A stretch of DNA of 64,000 bases from Cymodocea nodosa. Taxonomy: Eukaryota; Streptophyta; Magnoliopsida; Alismatales; Cymodoceaceae. Every line of letters starts with the position of its first letter. Position 1 is the first letter of the stretch. Position numbers and translations under genes: made by a program. The stretch covers positions 2,604,001 through 2,668,000 of the forward strand of contig CM072337.1 of the NCBI GenBank assembly GCA_036874045.1, in the 5' to 3' direction. Shown in pieces: positions 46,688-58,521 of this stretch. The notes beneath the pieces were generated by a model. That model was not told the origin of the DNA. It saw only the letters and a list, made by a program, of their open reading frames with translations, and did no database searches.

Positions 46688-49600
46688 TGTAGGGATGAAA
46701 CGTGTGTCAATAAAAGCACAAGTTTTACATTTATAATTTAACCGCAAGTGCACGGTGACTATTGTATTAAGCGGTGCAAGTACGGGTCATTTCCACAGGG
46801 AGTTGGTCTAAATAACTTTTATTAGATTAATTACTTGACTCATGTCATAATATAACCTGAAAACGTTCTATACATCCTACTCTTATCAAAACAAAGGTTA
46901 GCACTATGATTGGTAATTATATTAGAAATTATACATATGTAGTTAATTAGTTAATTTAACTACTTGAAGAAACACTTCCATACAATCTCATTCATAACTC
47001 TAAAAGAACTCTTGAAACTGTAGAATTTGCATCCACTTATGGAAATCATTTCTTCCCAAAATACTCACTAAAAAATCATGTAAAAATATGATTTGGAAAT
47101 GATTTTAAAAGATCTAAAAATATAACATAATTTCGAGACCTAATTCAAACCATATGATTATTAGTGACGAATCTACCACAGATGTGCAACAATCGAAGAT
47201 CAAAACACAGATTGCACGACTTTACAAGAAAATTCATATCTCCCTGAAATCTTTATGAAATGACGTGAAACAAGATCTCAATGCAAGTTACTTCATCATC
47301 TCAAAAACCCATTTTACAGATCATAAAAATACAATTTGTACATAGAGAAATTGATAATCAAAGATGCTCAAAAACTCTGCCTAGAACTTGCATCCAGGTC
47401 AGAAACACCTGTAAACACTTAAATCGAAAATACCATTCAAATGATCTCCAAAAATTATGAGACCAAAACCATTGATAAGTAGACTCGAAAATACATGAGA
47501 TTGCATCAAAAATTCTTCAAAACCGATGTCTGAGCTGAGAGAATTAGAATAATAAAAATACCCAAACTCTGTACACGATTCCCCTTGTTACATAAACAAC
47601 CATTTCAACAAACATCCTATTTATAGCCATGATATGCACATATAAACAAGATGAAAACCACGTTTAAACTGTTAGAACCCGAGTATTTTGATAATGCAAA
47701 ACCTATGTGAGGAAACATATTATATTTTACAGTTAAGTTTGTACTGCATTAGATCAGAATGTTGTTAGAACAAATTCCAAGCAGATGAACAGATCGAGAA
47801 GGTTCCAGATGATAATACTTTCAAGATACAGCAAAATCGGACAGTTACAGGTTCAAGTATCCGAAGAGTAAAACAACAGCAAGACTATTGGACAGTTAGA
47901 AGGATAACTATCCGAATTTTACAAAGCCTTCAAAGAGGTATTTAATCAGATAGTTAAGTTGGTTGAATGATCGGAGAGTTATGGAGTTAACTATCCGAAA
48001 GAAAAAGAAAAATCGAAAAGTTAGAAAGGCTAACTATCTGAAACTTAAGTCATTCAATAAATCACGTGCAGAAATACAGAACGTAAGCTTAAAAGACTTG
48101 TCGAAGAGTTAGATAACTATCCGAGTTTTCTTTTCGGAGAGTTAGATAACTATTCGAGTTTTTGGTAAGTTACAGGCATAACTTTCCGGAACTTAAGTCA
48201 TTTTATTACGCACATGCAAAATGGAGAAGCTGGTAGTTGAAAGCTTAAAAGGGAAAATCAGAGAGTTAGAAAGATAACTATCTAAAATTTCAAGAGAGTT
48301 TCGGTGAGTTACAGTTTAACTATTCGAAACTTAAGTCATTGAATTTCTCACGTGCAGAATTCCAAACAGATGCTCAAATGAGTTTTTGGAGAGTTAGAAA
48401 GATAACTATCTGAAATTTCAAAAGAGTTTCGGTGAGTTACAGTTTAACCATCCGAAACTTAAGTCATTGAATTTCCCACGTGCAGAATTCCAAAGAGTGG
48501 CTCAAATAAGTTTTCAGAGAGTTAGAAAAATAACTATCCGAAATCCTAAAGCATTTTGGTGAGTTACAAGGATAACCTTCCGAAACTTAAGTCAGCCCTT
48601 TATGCACGTGTTGAATTAAAGCAATCGGAAAGTTAACAGAGGGCTACTATAGCCAACTATCCGATAGTTATATAACTGTTTCGTGAGTTACAGTTATAAG
48701 TATCCGATTGAATGACAACTCGCAGTAAATATTCTGGAATCCTACCTGGCAGAAAGTTTAAGTGATCTTTCGGTGAGTTACAGATTTTCTTCGAAGAGTT
48801 ACACAGCTAATTATCTGAAAAGGTTAGGAAAATCAGTAAGACATTTTGAAATAACTTTCTGAAGGGTAACTTGCCGTATTTGACTGATGTCTACTCAAGT
48901 ACAGTAGAATACATCCGTTGACAAAAGAAATATGATCGTTGTACCTTTGGTATAAATATGAGGAGTTTAAGAATAGAAAACAGACAACGGATATACCATA
49001 TACAATGAGCTACACTCCAATTCCATTTACACTCAAGTCTGCAAACAGTGAAGCATATTCTAAAGATCTACTGTAGAAAAAGCTCTGTGCGCCAAAACTC
49101 TGATTGAAGGATTAAAGTTGTTGGTTCGTGGCTTCAACCTGAAAGCTACATACAGTGTTGGTTTGAGTTTCGACCTGAAAACTCTAAAAGGTTGGTTTAC
49201 TGAAGTTTATACCTGAAAACTTCTGTGTAGTTGGTTCTTGCTTTGACTTGAAAGTAAGTTTGTAAGTGTTGAAACACTTAGTGAAGTCCAAGTGAATCTT
49301 GGGGGTGGACTAGCCAAGTTGGTGAACCACCTAAAAATTTGTTGTGTGTTTCTTATCTCTACTGATTTGCATTCACTTAGTTTCATCTCATTACATTTCT
49401 GTTGAATCATTCGATTCAACATCAAAAGAATTTTAAAAACTACACACTTTCACCATTCACCCCGCTCTAGTGAGCCTATTGATCCTAGCATAAACTAGAA
49501 TCCACATCAAGATAACATCTGGAATTAATTAACTACATGAAAACTATACTAAAATGCAATGCAATAACATTCAACAAACACAAACATATACACACTCAAC

Positions 49601-50768
49601 AAACATAACATAAAAACATGAAACAACATACCTATGCATACATACACAACATGAACATAACATATGCATAGGGATCTCTCTCAAATCTCACTCATACCTT
49701 GAAGAACACCTCTTCCTCAACAATGGATCCGTGGTCAGATGAAACCACACTCTTCAGCCACGTTTTCCTAAGGTCTCACCCCTTGGAACGTCACCTATAG
49801 CAAGGGCCTTCCACGATTGCAAGAGCAAGAGCACTCAGCCTCCTTCCACTTCCCTTGGACGTCAAAATGGAGTTTCTAACCCCTCCTTTTCTTCTGAAGA
49901 TGCTCCTTGGAACCACCCAAATCCACACGTCAAACACCACTCCCACTTACCGTCCAAGCTTCCTCCACCAAGACAGCCACAACCATCACCCTTGGAAACC
50001 CTTTGAGGACGTGAATCAAGATGGAGATCAATGGAGATGATGCTGGTTTGAGAGGGGGAACGACACCCTTGAGTGCCCACCTTCAGCCATAAGAAGAGGA
50101 GTCCTTGGAGAAGAGAACCGTCGGCTGGATTGGAAGAAAATGAGAAGAGATACTTCCGACGTGAGGCTTATCCTATTAATATCGGTGACTCTTGGTCTTT
50201 CAAGATTGATCCAATGGCTGAGATTTATCCCAGCCCATTCTACCTTTTGATACACCATCCAAGGGCTGAGATTTAACCCTCTTATAATTCCTTGATGTCA
50301 CCTATTTTTATCAATAAAACTCATACACAAATTAAGATTATTCAATCACATGTAAAATTATATCATGAATAATTACAAAAATCATTATAGGTGCATCTAT
50401 AACAATATTTCATTATGATAATGAGAGTATAATTTTAAATTCTTATCATGCATCACTTTTATATCTTAATACTAAATCTTTGGAAAGCATAAGTCAAATT
50501 GATAAATGAAGAACATGCATGCTATAAAATTGTGTTCCATGTAATTTATCCTAAATAACTAAGTTTCTACACATGGGCTATTAAATTTAACATTAATTCC
50601 ATTAAAGGTAAATTTGTGCATTATTTCATTTTTAATTCCTAAAAACATGCATAGCCTAAAAATATAACTTTCATGTAATTCAATATAAAAATCATATACT
50701 ATGCACTTAGAATCCATAAAATGCATGCTTTAACATATAATAAAATGCACAAATCTTAACTTTACACA
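46688..50768 (-). repeat. 3' LTR of the Tat-type derivative, split by a solo LTR
   Basis: Parts 46688-47669 and 49496-50768 align with 54537-56474 as far as about 50440; the remainder has no partner because the other LTR is truncated. The edge reads TGTAGGGATG on the plus strand (TACA end on the element strand), followed inward by the TTAACCGCAAGTGCACGG block. Excluding the insertion it is about 2.25 kb. Short ORFs within it (for example 49855-50040) are repeated in the partner LTR but resemble no known protein. Confidence 0.85.
47670..49490 (+). repeat. Solo LTR of family B, 1,821 bp, TSD TAAAC
   Basis: Starts TGTTAGAACC, ends GATCCTAGCA, flanked by TAAAC at 47665-47669 and 49491-49495. It aligns with LTR B (11268-12137 plus 25322-26345). 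From about 48254 to 48640 it has a roughly 128-bp tandem cassette, each pairing GAGAGTTAGAAAGATAACTA-type arms, then TCGGTGAGTTAC with TAACTATCCGAA, then CTTAAGTCATTGAATTTC and CACGTGCAG. The partner LTR at 55513-55524 keeps the uninterrupted target. Confidence 0.95.
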
Positions 50769-53700
50769 CCCCCATACCTAGCATTTGCTAGTCCCTTAGT
50801 AAAGAACTAGATCTAAAAAGAAGTAAATAGCCTACATGAGAAACACTCCTAAAGAAAGATCAATCAAAATCAACAAAATAAACAAATCTAACCTAAGCCA
50901 CTTTCGTAGGGAGCACGACTGCATTTAGCATATGCAGTAAGGTGTTAAACCTCTAAGTCACCAAAGAGGTAGAGTTGTGTCTCCGGAGGGTTTGCAGAGG
51001 ACATACCCACAAAGTCCAAATCAAAATAAAATAAATAAAATGAAAGAAAAACACAGCAAAATCGTGAAAAATCAATACATAAAACACATAAGAAAACAAC
51101 TCACAAAAGAGAATCAAGATAAAAAGAAAGTAAAGAAGTGATCTACCAACCAAACGAAAGACTATGTGATTCATTACCGCTATTAAGATCTTTGAGCATA
51201 TGGTGGTAGCTCAACCTTACATCATTCCCTCACTTGTTCCTTAGATTGAATAAACTCGCCTTAGATAATGAATAGGGAGTTACCCGTTCAAGAGAACTAT
51301 CTGCCTTACACAAAAAGATTCACACCCTCACTTCACACCAAATAGAGATAAACCAAAGTACAAGCATGCAAAGCTGAATAAGAATAAGGATAAGTACATG
51401 GATCCCTCCCTTCCATTCAAAGTTGTTGGGTAATGGTGACGACTAGTGAACAAGAGATTAGACACTAATATGCCATTACACACCATCACTCCGAAATTTT
51501 TGTTGACATCCACTTCATTCTCACTTCCCAAGTAACTTTCCACCCCCATTCTACCTAAATGGTGTTTCTGTTCTCTCTTTTTTTTTTTTTTTTTTTTTTT
51601 TTCTTTTTTTTCATATAACAAGCTTGACCATATAACAAAAATAACTCAAACTTGACAGATACACCTTATTTCTCCACCACCTAAACCAAAATAACTTCAT
51701 GGCATACTAAATCTAATATCCTTGACACTATTTTCAACACACCCTTCAAACTTTTAGTGAAAGTTTGGGATGTACCTAGGACATTTCTCACCTAGGAGTT
51801 ATATAAAGAATGGACCCCTTGTTAAAAGTGGCACTCGGTTTAGTTTCACTCATAAAAAGATATAAGATGATAAAAGTAAGGCATTAATTCAAATCATTTC
51901 ACACCTAATTTGAAATTTATCTATTCTAAGGAACATAAACATTAGGCTTTGTATACAATTGGCTCTGGAGTCACTCCACTCAACAAAAATAACTCATCCC
52001 ATTGATCAAAATAGCAATTAATGAATTTACAATCTCTCAAGTTTGATTTTCAATCAAAAACAATAAACTACAAAGAAAAACGTAAAATCAACATAAATAA
52101 CAATAAAAAAAACACCAAAATTAACAAGAAACAACAAAACATGCAAATGCCTCTCCCCCATACCTAAACTTTACATGGTCTTCAATGTAAAAGAAATCAT
52201 TTAGGCAACAAGGTAGGTGCATAAAGACAGTTACAAATAAAAATTAAACAAAAAACTACAAGCAAGAGATACTCCCCCATACCTAACATGTTATTTATAA
52301 GCACTTGTGTAAATTTAAATTACATTATTCCTAAAACATACAATGGAGATTGAGTAGTATGCTAAAGAAATAATGCTTAGTACAAGTATCATTTAAGTAC
52401 ATCATAAAGAAATAAGGTTAAGAATGTGTACCTTACTTGACAAAGAAAAGAAACAACTACAAAACTAACAAACATATCAAAATTGAAAAATAATATATAT
52501 ATATATAAAGCACACAAACAACAAAATAAAATTTTTTAATAATAATTTTATTTATTTATTTTTTTAATAATTATATTATTTTTTTAATAATAATTATATT
52601 TTTATTTTATTACTATTATTATTACTATGACTAGTTATCCATAATGACATGAAAAATTGATTAAATGAGCAAGCATAATTAAGTCTTTAGTAATACTAGC
52701 AATTTGAAATACAATAAAAGAATTGAAAATTAATCATTTTTAATTTCACTTAAGACCTCATTTTCCTTATCTCATTAAATTACAAGATCCTACATTCATG
52801 CCACTATGATCAGCATACAAACATAATGTACTTTATCAAATAACCATCAACTTCATCCAAAGTTTTAAAAAACAAGCAAACACACTATTCCAGAAATTAA
52901 ACTATGCCACTGCAACTTCAAGATTTTCTACAAAAATTTATATAGCTTAGAAATTCACAAATAAATATTCATATGAAAGATAATTACTTCTAATTTCTAA
53001 GAAAAATAATAGATAAAAATTTCCAAAACTGAAGTATTATCAAAATCGTATGAAACTCAGATGACTTAAAATTCGTAGTCTACAGAACATGCCATTAAAA
53101 AACAATTCTCTAGAAATGTATATAAATTCAACTACAACGTATAATACCTTGTTGGAAAGATAAACTACTGTAGTTTCATGAAAAAATATCAAAAATAAAT
53201 TTTATTTATACATGTAACTGCAGTTCCAAATATACTAGTGCATGTTATGAAAATTCTGCCTAGAAAAATAACCATCCGAAAGACATCAGATACTTCACCC
53301 TAACTATCTGGTTGTTATTTACAAAATTGGATAGTTACAGGTGTGTTCCGGTCGACAAATCGGATACTTACCGGTCAGGGACGAAAATCGAATAGTTACA
53401 GGTGTCTTCCGGTCGAAACATCGGATAGTTATGGGTTGGGGACGAAAATCGAATAGTTATGTCATAACTACTCGATTTTGTCATGAACGTCAGATACTTA
53501 TGTGTCGGGGATGAAAATCAGATACTTACCGGTCGAAAATCAGATACTTACCAGTCGAGGACGAAAATCGGATAGTTACAGGTGTCTTCCGGTTGAAACA
53601 TCGGAAAGTTATGGGTTGGGGACGAAAATTTGATAGTTATGTCATAACTATCCGATTTTGTCATGAACGTCAGATACTTATGTGTCGGGGATGAAAATCA

Positions 53701-54512
53701 GATACTTACCGGTCGAAAATTGGATACTTACCGGTCGGGGACGAAAATCGGATAGTTATGTCATAACTATCTAATTTTGTCATGAACGTCAGATAGTTAT
53801 GTCATAACTATCCGATTTTTTCATGAACGTCGGATAGTTATGTCGTAACTATCTGATTTTTTCATGAACGTCGGATATTTATGTTGTAACTATCTGATCC
53901 TCCTGACAATGATTAAATCTCACATGTCAACTTAAAAAAATCACACAGAATTCTACATAACTCCAAATGAAACGTGTGAATACTCGTTAAAAAGATAATT
54001 TCATCTAGTTTCTGGAAAAAATCACTGAATTAAATTTTAAGTATGTTCATAGTATCATATTTTAAAAATTCATTAGTAGAAACCTGCCCAAAATTCTATA
54101 CAACATCTCTGTATTCTAAGATTTTTATCTTTAAACGTATTAATCAGAATTGTATGCATAAGTACTCAAAAGAAATTTCAGAACCCATGTATTTATGAAA
54201 AAATTTCATAAAAATGAGTTCTAATCTCATGCACATCAAAAATTTAAATTTTTAAGACAGGTAGATTCTGTCTTAATAATTTGTGCACAAAGATTATCAT
54301 TACTCCATTAAGCTACTTATCACCAATATGTATACTTAAATAAATATGTGACAAGTCATTCAAGCATCAAGAAAGATGAATGCATGGATTGTACACTCCT
54401 TACACCCATTTCCTTGTAAAAAAAAATGAGAATAAAAATCTAAATAGAACTAGAATCATACAAATGACATTAAATCTAGTACTCATCCAATAAACATTCA
54501 AAAACACCATAC
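50769..54512 (-). other. Non-coding interior of the Tat-type derivative
   Basis: About 3.7 kb without recognisable gag or pol on either strand. It includes the polypurine tract at 50769-50778 and two more runs of the same type (minus-strand AGGTATGGGGGAG at about 52155-52170 and 52274-52288), a 25-T homopolymer followed by another T run at about 51578-51612, an AT/TAA-rich low-complexity stretch at 52490-52630, and the palindromic array at 53340-53896. Confidence 0.7.
53340..53896. repeat. Palindromic minisatellite with 180-bp and 41-bp periods
   Basis: Two 180-bp units, 53401-53580 and 53581-53760, differ at about ten sites. They are built from GGTCGAAAATCGGATACTTA-type subunits. From about 53752 a 41-bp unit repeats nearly four times. 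Its core is CGGATAGTTATG, one base, then CATAACTATCCG: 12-bp arms with a single central base. Confidence 0.88.
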
Positions 54513-54530
54513 TCCCCGGCAACGACGCTA
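54513..54530 (-). other. Primer binding site (tRNA-Asp type)
   Basis: Plus strand TCCCCGGCAACGACGCTA matches the 3' end of plant tRNA-Asp, TCCCCGGCAACGGCGCCA, with two transitions, and lies six bases from the LTR edge at 54537. This fixes the element orientation as minus and its class as Tat/Athila-like. Confidence 0.88.
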
Positions 54531-54536
54531 AAAACT

Positions 54537-56474
54537 TGTAGAGATGAAATGTGTGTCAATAAAAGTACAAGTTTTACATTTATAATTTAACCGCAAGCGC
54601 ACGGTGCCTATTGTATTAAGCGGTGCAAGTATGGGTCATTTCCACATAGAGTTGGTCTAAATAACTTTTATTAGATTAATTACTTGACTCATGTCATAAT
54701 ATAACCTGAAAACGTTCTATACATCCTACTCTTATCAAAACAAAGGTTAGCACTATGATTGGTAATTATATTAAAAATTATACATATGTGGTTAATTAGT
54801 TAATTTAACTACTTGAAGAAACACTTCCATACAATCTCATTCATAACTCTAAAAGAACTCTCGAAACTGTAGAATTTGCATCCACTTATGGAAATCATTT
54901 CTTCCTAAAATACTCACTAAAAAATCATGTAAAAATATGATTTGGAAATGATTTTAAAAGATCTAAAAATCTAGCATAATTTCGAGACCTAATTCAAACC
55001 ATATGATTATTAGTGACGAATCTAACACAGATGTGCAACAATCGAAGATCAAAACACAGATTGCACGACTTTACAAGAAAATTCATATCTCCCTGAAATC
55101 TTTATGAAATGACGTGAAACAAGATCTCAATGTAAGTTAACTTCATCATCTCAAAAACTCATTTTAAAGATCATAAAAATACAATTTGTACACCGAGAAA
55201 TTGATAATCAAAGACGCTCAAAAACTCTGCCCAGAACTTGCGTCCAGGTTAGAAACACCTGTAAACACTTAAATCGAAAATTTCCATTCAAATGATCTCC
55301 AAAAATTATGAGACCAAAACCATTGATAAGTAGACTCGAAAATACATGAGATTGCATCAAAAATTCTTCAAAACCGATGTCTGAGCTGAGAGAATTAGAA
55401 TAATAAAAATACCCAAACTTTGTACACGGTTCCCCTTGTTACATAAACAACCATTTCAACAAACATCCTATTTACAGCCATGATATGCACATATAAACAA
55501 GATGAAAACCACGTTTAAACTAGAATCCACATCAAGATAACATCTGGAATTAATTAACTACATGAAAACTATACTAAAATGCAATGCAATAACATTCAAC
55601 AAACATAAACGTATACACACTCAATAAACATAACATAAAAACATGAAACAACATACCTATGCATACATACACAACATGAACATAACATATGCATAGGGAT
55701 CTCTCTCAAATCTCACTCATACCTTGAAGAACACCTCTTTCTCAGCAATAGATCTATGGTTGGATGAAACCACACTCTTCAGCCACGTTTTCCCAAGGTC
55801 TCACCCCTTGGAACGTCACCTATAGCAATGGCCTTCTACGATTGCAAGAGCAAGAGCACTCAGCCTCCTTCCACTTCCCTTGGACGTCAAAACAAAGTTT
55901 CTAGCCCCTCCTTTTCTTCTGAGGGTGCTCCTTGGAACCACCCAAATCCACACATCAAACACCACTCCCACTTGCCGTCCAAGCTTCCTCCACCAAGACA
56001 GCCACAACCATCACCCTTGGAAACCCTTTGAGGACGTGAATCAAGATGGAGATCAATGGAGATGATGCTGGTTTGAGAGGGGGAACGACACCCTTGAGTG
56101 TCCACCTTCAGCCACGAGAAGAGGAGTCCTTGGAGAAGAGAACTGTCGGTTGGATTGGAAGAAAATGAGAAGAGATACTTCCGACGTAAGGCTTACTCCT
56201 ATTAATATCGGTGACTCTTGGTCTTCCAAGATTGATCCAATGGCTGAGATTTATCCCAGCCCATTCTACCTTTTGATACACCATCCAAGGGCTGAGATTT
56301 AACCCTCTTATAATTCCTTGATGTCACATATTTTTATCAATAAAACTCATACACAAATTAAGATTATTCAATCACATGTAAAATTATATCATGAATAATT
56401 ACAAAAATCATTATAGGTGCATCTATAACAATATTTCATTAAGATAATGAGACTATAATTTTAATTTCTTAACA
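54537..56474 (-). repeat. 5' LTR of the Tat-type derivative, outer end truncated; contains the empty site
   Basis: Aligns with 46688-47669 and 49496-50440 with a few percent difference. At 55508-55525 it reads CGTTTAAACTAGAATCC without interruption, where the partner has the solo LTR. It ends at about 56474 against copia G coding sequence (NSLDSTQWLV on the minus strand), within the LTR rather than at its terminus. Confidence 0.88.
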
Positions 56475-57782
56475 AGCCATTGAGTTGAATCAAGACTATT
56501 GACTACTTCCCTATAAGAAATGGGATCTTGATTTTCTACATCCACTTCTTCTGCAACCTACAAGGCACAAGCAACTAAATCTTCAAATTCATATTTTGTG
56601 GAAGACAAGCTTCCCTCCTAGGACAATCAAGAGCCATGCTTCTAGATTACTGAATTTTAGAGGTGGCAGAATCAGATGGCTCCTTTTGAGTTTCTTCTTG
56701 ATCTTCTAAATTTTCCTAATCTTGGGATTGATCTTTGTCTTCAAAATTATTCAAATTTGCATTCACCTCAAATTCCACTTGAGGATTGTCTTCAATTTTT
56801 GGTTTTTCCTACTTTTTTGAACTATTTTTAAGCATGGCATCTTCATTGAAAATAACATTTCTGCTTAAAACTTCTTTATGTTCAATAATGTTCCAAATTC
56901 TAAAACCCTTTACACCCAAACCATAGCCAACAAAAACTCCCTTTTTTGCCCTTGCTTCTAATTTACTTTCATTTACATGATAGTAAACTAGGCAACCGAA
57001 AATTCTTAAATTAGAATAATCAAGAATTTTACTTGACCATACCTCAAGTGGAATTTTGTTTTAAATGGTTACAGAAGGGCATCTATTAATAACATATGTT
57101 GTTGTAGTTATTACTTCTGTCCAAAAACTTTTGCTCATATTTGCATTAGATATCATACACCTTGCTCTCTCAAGAAGTATCCTATTCATAAGTTCAACTA
57201 CTCCATTTTATTGTGGAGTGTGAGAAATAGTTTTGTGTCGAACTATTCCTTCCTCCCTATAAAAAGAGTTGAATTCATTTGAGCAAAACTCCAAGCCATT
57301 ATTAGTCCTTAAGCACTTTAGCTTCTTCCCTATTTGGTGTTCAACCAAAACCTTCCATTCCTTGAAGAATTTAAAAGCTTCATTCTTGTGCTTCTTTATA
57401 TAGGTCCATACCATTCCAGAATAATCATCTATTACGGACAAAAAATATTTTGACCCTCCTAGTGAAGAATTCTATATAGGTCCCCAACAATCAACATGGA
57501 CATTGTCTAATGTCCCTTTGGTTGAATGTTTAGCTTTATTCAATTGAACTTTTTGATGTTTACCAAAGATATAGTGCTCACACATATTTGAAACAATATT
57601 TTTGTGTCCTTCCAGAAGTCCTTTTTGACTCAAGACTTGCATAACCTTTTGCCCTTAGTGGGCAAGCCTCATATGCTAGATTTTTGTGCGATCTTGGTCT
57701 AATTTTAGAGAAATAGTAGCATCAGCATTTCCTTCAATTGTTTTTCCTTAAAGGATGTATAAAGATCCATTCTTTATATCTT
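56475..57782 (-). pseudogene. copia G: integrase and linker to RT (right half)
   Basis: Minus strand, one main frame with several stops: HMRLAH and CEHY (HHCC zinc finger with the last Cys changed), VHVDCWGP (first catalytic Asp), RTNNGLEF (second catalytic Asp replaced by Asn), NGVVELMNR (Glu), VFVGYGLGVKGFRIW, a long acidic linker, then ISYREVVNSLDSTQWLV at the junction with the Tat-type LTR. An open piece of 77 codons lies at 57441-57208. It resumes at 46687. Inactive. Confidence 0.87.
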
Positions 57783-58521
57783 TCATGACTAAAAGAATCT
57801 TTGTATTTTAATAATGCAAAAATCTATGTGAGAAAATTATGTATTTCACAAGTATAGTTGAAGAGTTGTGAAAATAGTATTTGTTGTAGAATAGATGCAA
57901 CTTTATAAAGTAACTAGACAAAAAGCTAATTTATTAAGTGACTGAATATCAGTAGGATACTCAACAACTTAAGAGATGATCATTTGTCTTAAAGATGGGT
58001 ATTTGGTGAAAAGAATGTGTCCAAAACTCAATGGAGTAAATTTGTGGAATTCACCCAAATTCAACGAACTCAAGAGGAACATGTGTGCAAACTCAATGAA
58101 GTAAGTTCATAAAGTTTACCTAAACTCAATGAACTCAAGAGAAGTTTGTATGCAAGTAGCACAAAGTAAGTTCGTGGGGTTCACCCAAACTCAATGAACT
58201 CAAGAGAAGCTTGTATGCAAGTAGCACGAAGTAAGTTCATGGGGTTCACCCAAACTCAATGAACTCAAGAGAAACATGTGTTCAAATAGAATGAAGTAAG
58301 TTCACGAAGTTTACCCAAACTCAACGAACTTAAGAGGAAGAGCACAGACAAAACAAAGTAAGCTTATGGAGTTTACTTAGACTCGACGAACTTAGAATAT
58401 ACAATGCATACATGTAATGAGGTAAGTTCGTGGAGTTTGGCCAAACTCAACAAACTTAGAATATTTGTAGAACTGAGAAGTGTAAACCCAACATAATAAG
58501 TTTGTAAGGTTTATACAACAC
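57783..58521 (+). repeat. LTR related to family B, probably 5' LTR of copia 3, interrupted
   Basis: The start, GTATTTTAATAATGCAAAAA then TCTATGTGAG, matches the opening of LTR B after a diverged TG end. It is dominated by a 65-bp minisatellite (58001-58480). It is cut at 58521 by a minus-strand LTR. Confidence 0.6.
58001..58480. repeat. 65-bp minisatellite with hairpin units
   Basis: The block CAA(C/T)GAACTCAAGAG recurs at 58066, 58131, 58196, 58261 and 58326, exactly 65 bp apart, then at about 62 bp. Each unit holds AAGTTCGTGGAGTTT-like and AAACTCAACGAACTT-like arms separated by about four bases, with one to four mismatches. Confidence 0.88.

Larger units (their letters stand above)
46688..56474 (-). 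mobile_element. Non-coding Tat/Athila-type large retrotransposon derivative, minus strand
   Basis: On the minus strand: 5' LTR (56474 down to 54537, outer end lost), tRNA-Asp primer site (54530-54513), an interior of about 3.7 kb without coding homology (54512-50769), polypurine tract GGTATGGGGG (50778-50769), and 3' LTR (about 50768 down to 46688, with a solo LTR inside). The LTR pair differs at a few percent of sites. The lack of gag or pol makes it a LARD-like non-autonomous element that would depend on enzymes from relatives. It interrupts copia G; the high-coordinate junction has lost LTR end and copia codons by deletion, so no TSD is found. Confidence 0.85.

Noticed and set aside
49855-50258. 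Small ORFs on both strands repeated at 55828-56105 as possible duplicated genes
   Set aside because: They sit in the two LTRs of one element, so their duplication is explained by LTR identity, and no domain is recognised.
51328-51621. 97-codon minus-strand ORF starting with a Lys run
   Set aside because: The Lys run is a translated poly-T homopolymer; the region is non-coding retroelement interior.
53340-53896. Repeat array as a possible CRISPR
   Set aside because: Eukaryotic context, no unique spacers of constant length, and subunits merge into longer periods; it is a minisatellite.
54513-54530. Match to the end of tRNA-Asp as a possible tRNA gene
   Set aside because: Only the 3' 18 bases match and they abut an LTR; this is a primer binding site.
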